64,000 nt of DNA from CBDFJH01 sp965198095 (GTDB lineage Bacteria; Latescibacterota; UBA2968; GCA-2709665), in contig OZ240239.1 of the NCBI GenBank assembly GCA_965198095.1, positions 744,001 to 808,000 on the forward strand, in the 5' to 3' direction. This document shows positions 1-9,433 of this stretch, one piece after another. Under the pieces are notes generated by a model. It was not told the origin of the DNA. It saw only the letters and a list, made by a program, of their open reading frames with translations, and ran no database searches. The position numbers and the translations under genes were made by a program. Every line of letters begins with the position of its first letter. The stretch's first letter is position 1.

Positions 1-165
1 CTGATGGCTGAAAGAAAGGGCCATCCACGCACCGTTGATGAACAGGGGACAGGACGCTTGTTTGGCGGGCACGTCGGTTCTCCGAGTTCGGGAGAGAGAC
101 GAACGAACATTGTCGCGTCACGACGCGAAGCCCGAGCATCCGCTCAGCTCCGGGTCCGTGGATCT

Positions 166-930
166 CTATACACTGTCCTCTATTGTAAAAGGCCTGCTCC
201 CCACCGAAGGCGAGGCCATGATCCGCCTCTGCTGTTCGGTAAGATCCTCATAGTCTTCCAGACGATAGTAGTCCTTGGACCAGGCCGAATGACCGGGGCT
301 ATACTTGTAGAGCAGGGTCCGACGCTCGTGATCCGCCGTCCACGGCATCGTTCCGTGGACGAGCGCCTCCGTGAAGATAACGGCGTCGCCCGCTTCGGCT
401 TCAGGCTGCGTGACATAATGCGCGGCGCGCTCGAAGTCGCGGACATCATCGGGCAGGTTCCTGACGAAGTTGCTCTTGTGGCTCCCCGGAATGCAGCAGA
501 AGCCGCCATCGCCAGGACCGGCAGGCGCGAGGAAGTACGTGACGACGGTGAGGCCGTTTCGCATCACGCCATCTCGCCACTTGTACCAGTGATCGGCGTT
601 TCTGTGCGTGATGTGATCGATTGAGCCGCCGTGCAGACGCCCGCGCGTGCCGCCCTTTCTCATAAAGATGCAGTAATCGTGGTCGATCCGGAACTTGGGG
701 CCGACCAGCTCGACGAGGTAGGGCACGATTTTGGGATGATCGATCAGGTTCTGGTAGGCACGGCTCCACTTGGAGATGTTGAAGGTCCGCTTGGTTCCCG
801 TGTCGGAGTAGACTTCCGTGTAGACCCGGTCGGCGACGGCGTTCAACTCGGCCACTTCATCCACCGTAAGGACACTTCTGAGAAGGAGATATCCCTCCAG
901 GTCAAACATGAATTTCTCTTCAGGTGTCAT
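166..930 (-). CDS. Phytanoyl-CoA dioxygenase (PhyH) family protein
   Basis: A 254-residue protein of the PhyH family of Fe(II)/2-oxoglutarate oxygenases, probably hydroxylating a small organic substrate in the cytoplasm; the true substrate cannot be read from sequence. The double-stranded beta-helix region runs from about residue 85 to 225. Visible landmarks are the GRLHGG segment followed by DHITHRN, the distal histidine in ALVHGTMPW and the 2-oxoglutarate-binding arginine pair in ERRTLLYKYSPGH. The ATG is preceded by an AGGAGGTG ribosome site, and its first bases overlap the stop of the upstream sulfatase as ATGA, so the two were translationally coupled. Length is typical for bacterial PhyH proteins. 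The canonical HxD pair is not cleanly placed, so the metal ligands are inferred. Confidence 0.85.
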   Translation of the reverse strand: MTPEEKFMFDLEGYLLLRSVLTVDEVAELNAVADRVYTEVYSDTGTKRTFNISKWSRAYQNLIDHPKIVPYLVELVGPKFRIDHDYCIFMRKGGTRGRLHGGSIDHITHRNADHWYKWRDGVMRNGLTVVTYFLAPAGPGDGGFCCIPGSHKSNFVRNLPDDVRDFERAAHYVTQPEAEAGDAVIFTEALVHGTMPWTADHERRTLLYKYSPGHSAWSKDYYRLEDYEDLTEQQRRIMASPSVGSRPFTIEDSV

Positions 931-2382
931 ACCGGCACCTCCTGGTTGAACGCAGGCGTTTCCCCGGGGACGGGAGAATTCGTAAAGGTCCCCCGTTTCC
1001 TGACCTCCGCCTCTCCGCCGAAGGCCTCAATTCTCCTTTGTTGATCTGCCTTCGCCCGGGCGTCGGTCGCTTCCGGATCCAGGATTCCACGAAGTCGCGC
1101 TTCAAATCGGCTCAGGATGGCCCCGGACTCGGGAGCACGCGAAATGTCGGTGGTCTCATCGGGATCTGATTCGAGATCGAACAGCAGGGGAGGGTCGCCG
1201 ACCGGATAGATATATTTGTATCGCCAACTTCGGAGCATGTAGACGGCATGCCGAGAGCCCAGGGCGTGGTACTCGCTGAAGACCGTCCGCTCCCTGTCCG
1301 GCCTGCGCGCAATAGCCCAGAGCGATTCCCCGGGCAGGCTGCGCGCTGCGGGAGATGACGCGCCTACGGCCTCCAGGGCGGTCGGAAAACAGTCGACGAG
1401 AGAGACCGGCGTCCGGATCACCCGACCTTCCGGCACGTCGGGGCCGCAGAGAATGAGGGGGACCGCCGCGGATTCCTCATACATGGTGAATTTTCCGAAG
1501 ACCCCGCGAGCGCCCAAACAATCGCCGTGGTCCGAACTGTAGATGATTCGGGTTCTGTCACGCAACCCGTTTTCTTCAAGGGCATTCAAGACCTTACCGA
1601 TCTGCAGGTCGAGATAGGTGCATACGCCGCAATAGGCGCGCGCCAGATTCCGCAGCACGGATTCGTCGAACGGCTCCGAGAAGCCGAAGAATCTGCGGAA
1701 TTCCGCCATCGCAGGGTGACGGGGCCAGTCCTCGAAGCGCCACTGCGGAGGGAGCGGGACCTCTTCTGCAGGATAGAGGATCATAGAGAGACTGCGGCGC
1801 GATGTAAGGCGGATGAGGGCAGACGAATGAGAGGAAGAGAACCCATGGTTTCGACTCCGATGCGTGGTCGGTCAGCCATTCGCACGCGCGTTCCGCGTTC
1901 AGGAGGTCGTATTGAAGGTAGGTGGAGTCTCCGGGGCCTGCCTCGACGACACCGGACCGTCTGTTCCGGGTTGTGCGCCCTTGGCGAAGGCAACCGAGGA
2001 GATCCCCGAACCCGTCCACGACGTGCAACGGACCGACTTCCTTCCTGAACCCGTTGTCGTCATCAGTGCTGCGAAAATGCAGCTTGCCGATCGAATCGAC
2101 GATCGTGCCTTGCGCCTTTAAACGGTGCCCCCAACTCGGCACGCTGCCGTCGTAAGGGATCCCGTTGTCCCAGAACCCGGTCTGATGGACGTATTGTCCC
2201 GTGGCCAAGGCGGCGCGCGCCGGGACACAGATCGGGCAGTTCGTGTAGGCGTTCGAGAATCTGCTCCCCTGCGCGGCGAGGCCGTCCATGTGGGGCGTCC
2301 GGACCAACGGATGGCCATAACAGCCCGTTTTGTCCCGGCTGTGCTGATCCGAAAGGATGAAGAGGAGGTTGGCCGGTCTCAT
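927..2382 (-). pseudogene. Sulfatase, split by a +1 frameshift
   Basis: Type I sulfatase (alkaline phosphatase superfamily) in two reading frames. The N-terminal part starts MRPANLLFILSDQHSRD and carries the formylglycine motif CVPARAALATG after ICPICVP. The second frame continues with LYPAEEVPLPPQW and carries the metal/active-site segment SSDHGDCLGARGVFGKF. The frames join if one G of the GG pair at 1778-1779 is removed, restoring SLYD-LYPAEEV. Joined length is about 485 residues, normal for the family. The start at 2382 is chosen because the family's N-terminal strand begins there. The stop overlaps the PhyH start by ATGA. Either a real inactivating insertion or a sequencing error; all other motifs look intact, so decay would be recent. 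Confidence 0.8.
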
Positions 2383-2561
2383 GGACGACAGCCCTCGGAA
2401 GGGGGTTGGCGGATCGACTGCGACGCGGCTTTTGAATATATGAAGCGCCATGAAGAGATTCAAGGCTTTTGCATCTGCGCCGACACGGTTGACAAAACGT
2501 CGGCACAAGGCGATTTTTGAAGGCTTCTGATCAGGTTTCAGCCCTCAAAGGGAGGAGCGAG

Positions 2562-3311
2562 ATGACCGACCTCAGCGTCAACTTGAACAAAGTCGCGTTG
2601 CTCAGAAATCAACGATCGATCGGGATTCCGAGTGTGACGAAGGCCGCGCAGATCTGCATCGACGCGGGGGCCGCCGGGATCACCGTGCATCCCCGCCCGG
2701 ATCAACGACACATCCGTTTTCCGGACGTCTACGCGCTCTCCGATCTGGTGACCTCGGTGGCGTTCAACATCGAGGGAAACCCGTTCGAGGAAAGCTATAT
2801 GGAGATCGTCCGAAAGGTCAGGCCGACGCAATGCACGTTCGTGCCGGACTCGCCCGACGCGGCGACCTCCGATCACGGCTGGACGCTCTCGGAGGCCGGG
2901 CCGCGCCTCCGCCCCCTGATCGCCGAGATGAAAGCGCTGGGCAGCCGGGTCAGCCTCTTTATGGACTACGACTCGGACGAGATTCCGGGTGCGAAAGAGA
3001 TCGGAGCGGAGCGGATCGAGCTCTATACGGAACCGTTTGCGACGGCCTTCCGGGAAGGCGACCCCGAAACGATTTGGAAGGCGTACGGCAAGGCCGCACA
3101 AATGGTGCAGGATGCCGGGTTGGGAGTCAACGCAGGGCACGACCTGAACCTGGAGAACGTGGGCAAGTTCTGCTCGATCCCGGGTATCCTGGAGGTTTCG
3201 ATCGGGCACGCCCTCACTGCGGAAGCCCTGGAGATGGGACTGGCCCGCACGGTGAAGGCGTACCTCGACATTCTCTCGAACGATCTAAGCCGCTACCGTC
3301 CGACGGCATAG
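2562..3311 (+). CDS. pdxJ: Pyridoxine 5'-phosphate synthase
   Basis: PdxJ condenses 1-deoxy-D-xylulose 5-phosphate with 3-amino-2-oxopropyl phosphate to make pyridoxine 5'-phosphate, the last ring-forming step of DXP-dependent vitamin B6 synthesis. The protein starts MTDLSVNLNKVALLRNQR and is about 249 residues, normal for this TIM-barrel family. Recognisable family segments are AGAAGITVHPRPDQRHI, the TFVPDSPD strand, RIELYTEPFA, and GVNAGHDLNLEN followed by EVSIGHALTAEAL. The ATG at 2562 is chosen over an earlier in-frame start at 2517 because a GGGAGGAG ribosome site precedes it. The gene stands alone on the plus strand and its 3' end overlaps the convergent gamma-glutamyltransferase gene by 19 bases. 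Confidence 0.95.
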   Translation: MTDLSVNLNKVALLRNQRSIGIPSVTKAAQICIDAGAAGITVHPRPDQRHIRFPDVYALSDLVTSVAFNIEGNPFEESYMEIVRKVRPTQCTFVPDSPDAATSDHGWTLSEAGPRLRPLIAEMKALGSRVSLFMDYDSDEIPGAKEIGAERIELYTEPFATAFREGDPETIWKAYGKAAQMVQDAGLGVNAGHDLNLENVGKFCSIPGILEVSIGHALTAEALEMGLARTVKAYLDILSNDLSRYRPTA

Positions 3312-4930
3312 CCGTCTCTACGCGGATCCGATCCTCCAATCAACGCGTTTGACCGCGGGTGGACCAGAATAGCCTGCGCGCTGCCCGTCCCGCCCCAGTC
3401 ATCCCGGATTTGGAGCGTGTGGCCCTTGCGACGAAGGCCGTCCCTCACCTCCTCGGGGAACCGGGCCTCCAGGTCCAATACGTTTTCGCACGTGTGAGGA
3501 ACGGTCGACTCCATCGGGTCCTGCCAGCTTCGCCATCTCGGGGCCTCCACCGCCTCCTGCGGCGTCATACCGAAGTCGATCACGTGCGTGAGGAGCTGAA
3601 GGTTGGTCTGAACCTGGGTGTCCGCGCCCGGCGTTCCGCACGCGAGATAGGGCCGATTTTCGTGCGTGACGATGACCGGATTCATGGTGTGGCGCACCCG
3701 TTTGCCGGGCTCGAGGCAGTTGGGATGTTCCGGATCGAGATGCCAGTAGGTCATCCGGTTGTTGAGCAGGATCCCCGTGTCCCCGGCGATGACCTGTGAG
3801 CCGAAGGAGGATTGCAGGCTCTGCAGCGCGCAGACGAGATTGCCGGCGGCGTCGGCCGTGCAATAGCACGTCGTGTCCTCAGAAGACTCCGGAAGGCCCG
3901 CCGAAACCGATCTCGCAGCCCTTTCGGGGTCTATGAGAGCAACCCTTTCCTCCGCGTAGGCCTTCGACAGGAGGCCTTCAAGGGGGATGTCGACCCATTC
4001 GGGGTCGGCCACATATTTTTCGCGGTCGGCAAAGGCCAGCTTTTTGGCCTCGACCATGAGGTGCACGCTCTCCGCCGTGTTGCAGCCGGTGGACCGGAGG
4101 TCGAACCCTTCGACGAGGTTCAACTCCTGCAGCAGGATGTGGCCACTCGAGTTGGGAGGCGTCTCGTAGACTTCGTAGCCCCGGTAGTTCGTGTGAATGG
4201 GGTCATCCCAGCGGGCACGGTAACCTGAAAGATCCGCTTCGCCGATCAGTCCGCGCCGGGCCTCGCAAAACTTCACGATGGACCGGGCGATCTCCCCTTC
4301 ATAGAGCGCCTCGCGCCCCTGAGCCACGATCTTGCGGAGGGTCTCGCCGAGCCTCTTCTGCACCAGCAGCTCACCCGGCTTCAAGGGCGACCCGTTACGG
4401 GTCAGCACGGCGCGCGTGCCGGGTTCAGTGGACAGGGTGACGCACGCCGCGTCGAGTTCCTTGGCCAGCTTGTAACTGATCGGAAAACCCTCTTCACAAA
4501 ACGAGATGGCAGGTTCCAACAGGGTTTCAAGCTTGAGCGCGCCGTATCGCTCGTGGGCAAGCAGCCAGCCGTCGACCAGACCGGGAACGGAAACGCTCAG
4601 CATCCCGGTCATCGGGATGCCGCCTTCCCGAAGGTAGCGTTCGCGCGTGGCGGCCCGTGGCGCCGGTCCGGTCGCGTTGACGGCAGAGACGGATCGGTCT
4701 TTGGCCCAATAGATGAGCATGAAACCGTCCCCGCCGACCCCGGACATGTTGGGTTCGACGACGCCGAGGGCCGCCGCGACGGCGATGGCCGCATCGACTG
4801 CGTTGCCTCCCGCCCGCATCGTCTGGATGCCAGCCTGCGAGGCCAGGGGATGTCCGGACGTGGCCATCCCGTTCCGGGCCATGACAGAGGGTCGAAATGC
4901 CGTGAAGTTTACACCGTGAGGGGACTGCAC
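3293..4930 (-). CDS. Gamma-glutamyltransferase family protein (Ntn hydrolase)
   Basis: A 545-residue gamma-glutamyltranspeptidase homologue that would cleave gamma-glutamyl bonds of glutathione or related compounds. Conserved blocks include NGMATSGHPLASQAG, GGNAVDAAIA, MSGVGGDGFMLIY, and the autoprocessing/nucleophile region ESSEDTTCYCTADAAGN, where Thr353 is the expected N-terminal nucleophile of the small subunit. No signal peptide is visible, so this resembles the cytoplasmic YwrD-type branch rather than the periplasmic Ggt. The GTG at 4930 has a CGGAGG ribosome site about 7 bases upstream and keeps the family-typical TAFRPSVMARNG segment; an ATG at 4882 would remove it. It is divergent from the SGNH hydrolase gene and overlaps pdxJ tail to tail. 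Confidence 0.9.
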   Translation of the reverse strand: MQSPHGVNFTAFRPSVMARNGMATSGHPLASQAGIQTMRAGGNAVDAAIAVAAALGVVEPNMSGVGGDGFMLIYWAKDRSVSAVNATGPAPRAATRERYLREGGIPMTGMLSVSVPGLVDGWLLAHERYGALKLETLLEPAISFCEEGFPISYKLAKELDAACVTLSTEPGTRAVLTRNGSPLKPGELLVQKRLGETLRKIVAQGREALYEGEIARSIVKFCEARRGLIGEADLSGYRARWDDPIHTNYRGYEVYETPPNSSGHILLQELNLVEGFDLRSTGCNTAESVHLMVEAKKLAFADREKYVADPEWVDIPLEGLLSKAYAEERVALIDPERAARSVSAGLPESSEDTTCYCTADAAGNLVCALQSLQSSFGSQVIAGDTGILLNNRMTYWHLDPEHPNCLEPGKRVRHTMNPVIVTHENRPYLACGTPGADTQVQTNLQLLTHVIDFGMTPQEAVEAPRWRSWQDPMESTVPHTCENVLDLEARFPEEVRDGLRRKGHTLQIRDDWGGTGSAQAILVHPRSNALIGGSDPRRDGYAVGR

Positions 4931-4959
4931 AACAGCCTCCGTGGATTGAACTCGGGTTT

Positions 4960-4987
4960 TTGATTTCGCAGACCCTTTTCGTATCTT
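4960..4987 (+). promoter_or_regulatory. Candidate sigma70-type promoter for the SGNH hydrolase
   Basis: TTGATT and TATCTT are separated by 16 bases, 37 bases before the ATG at 5024, in the short divergent gap between the gamma-glutamyltransferase and SGNH hydrolase genes. Assigned by consensus match only. Confidence 0.4.
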
Positions 4988-5023
4988 GCACCCATCTCAT
5001 ACCCCTTCGGGAGCTGCGCACGC

Positions 5024-5755
5024 ATGGGAAAGAACAACCGGTCGGAGCCGTTCCAAAAATTCGTTGCTCTGGGCGAGAGCACGACGGCGGGGGGCGGGGC
5101 GACACGCCGGGAAAGATGCTGGGTCAGCCGGCTGGGCGACCTGATCAACGATTTTCAGCAGATGCCCGCCGAGGTCGTCAACGCCGGCATCGGGGCGAAC
5201 GTGATCTCGACGCGAAGCCCCTGCTATGAAGGGAGCGGGAGGCCGGCGGCGAACGAACGATTGGACAAGCACGTCATCGAGGAAAATCCGGACCTGCTTG
5301 TGATTTCTTACGGCCTCAACGACGCCAGAGGCGGTACGCCCCTGAACCTGTTCTTGGAGGAGATGGCGCAGCTGGTGAAGCGCGTGCGGGAAGCGATCGA
5401 TCCGGTGATCGTCCTGCCCGGACCCTACTTTATGACCGACTTTGATGTCGGCCACGAGTCGGGGTTCGGATTGGGCGACCTGGAGACCTTCAAAAACTAC
5501 AACGCAGGAATCCGCGAACTGGCCAGCGCACTGGGTTGTCTTTACGTGGACCTGCTGGACGCGTACCAAGAGACGGACTGGATGATCCACTATGACGGCG
5601 TGCACGCGAACGATTTGGGACACCAAATCGTGGCGAACCGAATCTTCGAAGTGATTGCGCAAAACTGTTCCGGCACGGCACGATCGACCCAGGCGCAGGA
5701 GAAGACGAGTCCGAGGTGGCGCGACGAATCCTGCCTCAAGGTCGGGTTTACGTGA
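5024..5755 (+). CDS. SGNH/GDSL-family hydrolase
   Basis: A 243-residue esterase/lipase of the SGNH superfamily. The four blocks are present: catalytic Ser in FVALGESTTAGGG (block I), Gly in VVNAGIGANVIS (block II), Asn in ISYGLNDARGG (block III), and the catalytic Asp/His in HYDGVHANDLGHQ (block V, DxxH). There is no signal peptide, so a cytoplasmic esterase or deacetylase is more likely than a secreted lipase. The C-terminal 25 residues are polar and poorly conserved-looking. It is transcribed alone, divergent from the gamma-glutamyltransferase gene, with a GGGAG ribosome site ahead of the ATG. The natural substrate is not predictable from sequence. Confidence 0.85.
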   Translation: MGKNNRSEPFQKFVALGESTTAGGGATRRERCWVSRLGDLINDFQQMPAEVVNAGIGANVISTRSPCYEGSGRPAANERLDKHVIEENPDLLVISYGLNDARGGTPLNLFLEEMAQLVKRVREAIDPVIVLPGPYFMTDFDVGHESGFGLGDLETFKNYNAGIRELASALGCLYVDLLDAYQETDWMIHYDGVHANDLGHQIVANRIFEVIAQNCSGTARSTQAQEKTSPRWRDESCLKVGFT

Positions 5756-5809
5756 TCGTTCGCCGTAGTTCCGACTGAAGACCGACCCCGATCCGATCTC
5801 GTTAGCCAC

Positions 5810-7267
5810 CTATGAAGATACGTCCATTTTTTTCAGCCTTCCCATAAACTGACCGACCGGCATACTTTCCAACCGCGCTTCATCCCGGAAGAGCGCCAGC
5901 ATCTCCTCCACGAACGCATTCGTGAAGCCTGTCCGCACGTTCTCCGTAAACTTGCGCTCCAGAAGCGGAATCGCCTCCTCTCTCCGCCGGCGATGGCCGA
6001 TCGGATATTCGACCGCTACGGACTCGGTTGAGGGGCCGTCGCGAAAGAAGACCTGAACCCGGTTGGCGATGGACCGCTTCTCGGGATCGTGGTAGTCCCG
6101 CGTGTACCCGGGATCCTCGGCGACCCGCATCTTGTCTCTCAACGCGTCGATTCTGGGATCGCCGGCGCGGTCCGCTTCATAGTCTTCCGCGGTGAGATCC
6201 CCGAAGATGAGCGCGACCGCCGTCATATACTGGAGACAGTGATCCCGGTCCGCCGGGTTGTGGAGCGTACCTTTCTTGTCGATGATACGAACGGCGGCTT
6301 CGTGTGTGGTGATGTCGATTCGGTCGATCTCATCCAGACGCGTGAACACCTGGGGATGGAGCCGGATGGCTGCCTCCACCGCGGTCTGGGCGTGAAATTC
6401 CGCTGGGTAGGAGACCTTGAAGAGCACGTTTTCCATCACGTAGGACCCGTATGGCCGCTGGAACCGGAAACGCTCGCCTCCCCAGACGCGATCATAGAAC
6501 CCCCACGTTGGCGCGGTGAGGGCCGAGGGATAACCCATTTCCCCGCGCTCGCTCAGCAACGCCAGGAAGAGGCCGCGGCTCGTGGCGTCGCCCGCGGCCC
6601 AGCTCTTTCTGGAGCCTGTGTTCGGCGCATGGCGGTAGACGCGCAGCGGCCCGAGGTCGCACCAGACCTGAGAGATGGCGTTTGCGACCTGCGTCTCGCT
6701 GCATCCCAGCATGCCGGCGGTGACGGCGCAGCTCGCCAGCTTGACGAGGATCACGTGATCCAGACCGCGCTGATTGAAGCTGTTCTCCAAAGCCATAACG
6801 CCCTGGACCTCGTGCGCCTTGATCATCGCAATGAGGACGTCGCCCATGTTCATCGGTCTCGGCCGGAAGCGTCTGCGCGAGAGCCAGTCCGCTGTTGCGA
6901 GGATGGCGCCCAGATTGTCGGAAGGGTGACCCCACTCGGCGGCCAGCCAGGTGTCGTTGAAATCCAGCCAACGAATCGTCGCGCCGATGTTGAAGGCAGC
7001 GGCGACCGGATCCAGCTCGTAAGCCGTGCCCGGCACGCGGGCGCCGGTGGAACGCGCGGCATCCGACGCGACCGGACCCAGCATTCCGCGACACGCCGGG
7101 AAGCTCAGGGCCAGGATCGCGCAGCCGATGCTGTCCATCAGGCAGAGCCGGGCCGTGTTGACCGCCTCGGGCGAGTCGACCCGTGACGTGAGGACGTAGT
7201 TGGCGATGTCCGAGATCTCGGAATCGAAATCCGGACGCCCCTTTGGGGGTGCGGGGTCGGACGGCAT
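5810..7267 (-). CDS. prpD: MmgE/PrpD family protein, probable 2-methylcitrate dehydratase
   Basis: PrpD dehydrates 2-methylcitrate to 2-methyl-cis-aconitate in the 2-methylcitrate cycle of propionate oxidation. About 485 residues, normal for the family. Diagnostic segments are CLMDSIGCAILAL near the N terminus, IRWLDFNDTWLAAEWGHPSDNLGAILA, SWAAGDATSRGLFLALL, VLFKVSYPAEFHAQTAVEAA and NPADRDHCLQYMTAVALIFG. The start at 7267 is chosen because it lies 14 bases after the stop of the upstream citrate synthase gene; earlier starts would run into that gene and add a non-homologous arginine-rich tail. It is the third gene of a prpB-prpC-prpD run, which supports PrpD over other MmgE-family roles. Confidence 0.92.
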   Translation of the reverse strand: MPSDPAPPKGRPDFDSEISDIANYVLTSRVDSPEAVNTARLCLMDSIGCAILALSFPACRGMLGPVASDAARSTGARVPGTAYELDPVAAAFNIGATIRWLDFNDTWLAAEWGHPSDNLGAILATADWLSRRRFRPRPMNMGDVLIAMIKAHEVQGVMALENSFNQRGLDHVILVKLASCAVTAGMLGCSETQVANAISQVWCDLGPLRVYRHAPNTGSRKSWAAGDATSRGLFLALLSERGEMGYPSALTAPTWGFYDRVWGGERFRFQRPYGSYVMENVLFKVSYPAEFHAQTAVEAAIRLHPQVFTRLDEIDRIDITTHEAAVRIIDKKGTLHNPADRDHCLQYMTAVALIFGDLTAEDYEADRAGDPRIDALRDKMRVAEDPGYTRDYHDPEKRSIANRVQVFFRDGPSTESVAVEYPIGHRRRREEAIPLLERKFTENVRTGFTNAFVEEMLALFRDEARLESMPVGQFMGRLKKMDVSS

Positions 7268-7281
7268 GGCTTGGAGTGCAG

Positions 7282-8409
7282 TCAGCGCGCGTCGATCGGC
7301 ACGTATTCGCGCGGCTCCGGCCCGAGGTAGCTGGCCAGAGGACGAATGAGCTTGTTGTCGCGCCGCTGCTCCAGGACGTGGGCGGACCACCCGCTGGTTC
7401 GACTCAGGACGAACAGGGGCGTGAAGAGCTCGGTTTCGATGCCGGCCATGTGGTAGGCCGTTGCGGAGTAGAAGTCGAGGTTCGGAAAGAGCCCCTTCTC
7501 TTCGTGCATCACGTGGTCAATGGCCTGGGAGATCTCGTAGAGCTTCGTGTCGTTCCTGGCCTCCGACAGCTTTCGGGCCCACGCCTTTATCATTCCGTTT
7601 CTGGGGTCCCGGACTTTGTAGACGGCGTGGCCGAATCCCATCACGATCTGTCTCTTGCCGAGCATGTCCAGAATCGCCCGGGCCGCCTCCTCCGGAGTCG
7701 AGAAGCGGCTGACGAGTTCCATGGTGGCCTCGTTTGCGCCGCCGTGCAAAGGGCCTCTGAGGGTGCCGATCGCCGCGGTGATGCACGAATGGAAGTCGGA
7801 CAGGGTGGACGCACACGTCCGGGCCGTGAAGGTCGAGGCGTTGAACTCGTGTTCTGCATATAGGATGAGGGAGCAGTCCATCATCCGGCATTCGAGTTCG
7901 CTCGGCGCGTCGGTCTTGACCATCCTCAGAACGTACTCCGCAAAGCGATCTGTCTCGATATCGTAGGGGACATCAGCGCCGCGAGTTCCGAGGAACCAGC
8001 AGCCCAGCATGGAGGGCAGCGCGCCGAGCAAACGGACGGCCACGTTCTCGCCATCGTCGAGGCCCTGCTCCGGCTCTGCGATGCCGAGCGCGGAGACGCC
8101 CGTGCGCAGGACATCCATCCCGTTTGCATCTGTCGGCAGCGAAGACAGGATGCCTTTGACCATGTCCGGCAGGTGCCGGTTGTCCCTCAACCGGCCGGAC
8201 CACGCTTCGAGCGCCCCGCGAGAGGGCAGCGCGCCGTTCAGCAGGAGGTAGGACACCTCCTCGAAACTGCTGTTGGGTGCCAGGTCTTCGATCGAATATC
8301 CGCGATAGTGGAGGCCGTGACCCTCTCGCCCGACCGTGCAGATCGCGGTGTTCCCCGCCTTTATGCCTCGCAATCCAGGCGCAGGGGCGCCGTCCTTGTC
8401 CGTCGTCAT
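7282..8409 (-). CDS. prpC: 2-methylcitrate synthase / citrate synthase
   Basis: A 375-residue citrate synthase family enzyme, the short single-domain length typical of PrpC. It would condense propionyl-CoA with oxaloacetate. Catalytic residues are visible: His222 in GPLHGGANE, His261 in GFGHAVYK and Asp312 in FPNLDFYSA. The N-terminal segment LHYRGYSIEDLA is also typical of the family. Its ATG overlaps the prpB stop as ATGA, and prpD follows after 14 bases, so all three are almost certainly co-translated. Sequence alone does not separate methylcitrate from citrate synthase activity; the operon context does. Confidence 0.93.
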   Translation of the reverse strand: MTTDKDGAPAPGLRGIKAGNTAICTVGREGHGLHYRGYSIEDLAPNSSFEEVSYLLLNGALPSRGALEAWSGRLRDNRHLPDMVKGILSSLPTDANGMDVLRTGVSALGIAEPEQGLDDGENVAVRLLGALPSMLGCWFLGTRGADVPYDIETDRFAEYVLRMVKTDAPSELECRMMDCSLILYAEHEFNASTFTARTCASTLSDFHSCITAAIGTLRGPLHGGANEATMELVSRFSTPEEAARAILDMLGKRQIVMGFGHAVYKVRDPRNGMIKAWARKLSEARNDTKLYEISQAIDHVMHEEKGLFPNLDFYSATAYHMAGIETELFTPLFVLSRTSGWSAHVLEQRRDNKLIRPLASYLGPEPREYVPIDAR

Positions 8410-9296
8410 CCTCGCTCTCCCTTCTTGAAGCGGTCGGCCGCTTTCTCATACGTATCGTAGTCCAGCAGGTCGTAGTACTCCGCCCGCGTCTGCATCCTGT
8501 CCAACAACGAGGTTTGCGTTCCTGCCTCTCTGATCGTTCGATAGGCCTCTTCTGCTGCCTTGTTCATCGCCCGGAATGCCGACAGGGGATACAGAATGAT
8601 CGCGACACCGGCCTCACGCATCTCTTCCAGTGAAAACAGGGGGGTCTTTCCGAATTCAGTCAGATTCGCGAGGACAGGGGCCGAGAGCTCCGTCGTGAGG
8701 ACCCTGTATTGGGCGATATTCGTCAACGCCTCCGCGAAGAGGGCATCGGCTCCGGCCTCCAGATAGGCTTCGCCCCTTTCGAGGGTGCCCTTCAGGCCTT
8801 CGATGGCGAAGGCATCCGTCCTCGCGATGATCGTGAATTCCGGATCGGACCGCGCGTCCACGGCCGCCTTGATGCGGTCGCACATCGCTCCTGGCGAGAC
8901 CACCTCTTTTCCGGGACGATGTCCGCACCGCTTTTGAACGACCTGATCCTCCACGTGCACTGCGGCAGCGCCGACCTTCTCCAGACGCTCTACCGTGCGG
9001 GCGATCGAAAACGCCGTACTTCCGAACCCGGTGTCGATATCGACCAGGAGGGGCAGATCCACGACGTCGGTGATTCGGCGAGCGTCTTCGAGCACGTTGT
9101 CGAGCGTGATGATGCCCAAATCGGGAAGCCCGTAGGATGCCCCGGATACACCGGAACCGGAGAGATAGATCGCCCGGAACCCGGCCCGTTGGGCCATGAG
9201 GGCGGAAAACGCGTTGACGGCCCCCACGATCTGGAGCGGCCGTTCCTCCCGAATGGCCTGTCTGAATGCCTGTCCGGCGGATGGGCTATTTCTCAT
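8406..9296 (-). CDS. prpB: 2-methylisocitrate lyase
   Basis: PrpB splits 2-methylisocitrate into pyruvate and succinate. The protein is about 296 residues, matching PrpB rather than the longer isocitrate lyase. It contains the metal-binding DIDTGFG (residues 86-92), VHVEDQ, and the catalytic loop KRCGH at 122-126 within VVQKRCGHRPGKEVVS. The start at 9296 is preferred because the family sequence begins there; the upstream extension is low complexity. Its TGA overlaps the prpC ATG. A 137-base gap separates it from the upstream TIM-barrel-like gene, so an internal promoter is possible. Confidence 0.94.
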   Translation of the reverse strand: MRNSPSAGQAFRQAIREERPLQIVGAVNAFSALMAQRAGFRAIYLSGSGVSGASYGLPDLGIITLDNVLEDARRITDVVDLPLLVDIDTGFGSTAFSIARTVERLEKVGAAAVHVEDQVVQKRCGHRPGKEVVSPGAMCDRIKAAVDARSDPEFTIIARTDAFAIEGLKGTLERGEAYLEAGADALFAEALTNIAQYRVLTTELSAPVLANLTEFGKTPLFSLEEMREAGVAIILYPLSAFRAMNKAAEEAYRTIREAGTQTSLLDRMQTRAEYYDLLDYDTYEKAADRFKKGERG

Positions 9297-9433
9297 AGCG
9301 CAATAGTCCGTCTGCCCGTCTGTCGTCGAAGCGTCAGACGGTATCCGGGAAGGCCTGCGCCCGGGAACGACGACAAACGCCCTCGCGAACACAAGCCGTA
9401 CCGCGGGCCAACGCGACCGTCGATGCGGGACGA

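Noticed and set aside
4..624. Long plus-strand open frame at the window start
   Set aside because: It is antisense to the PhyH dioxygenase gene, has no family features and shows the arginine-rich composition of a high-GC shadow frame.
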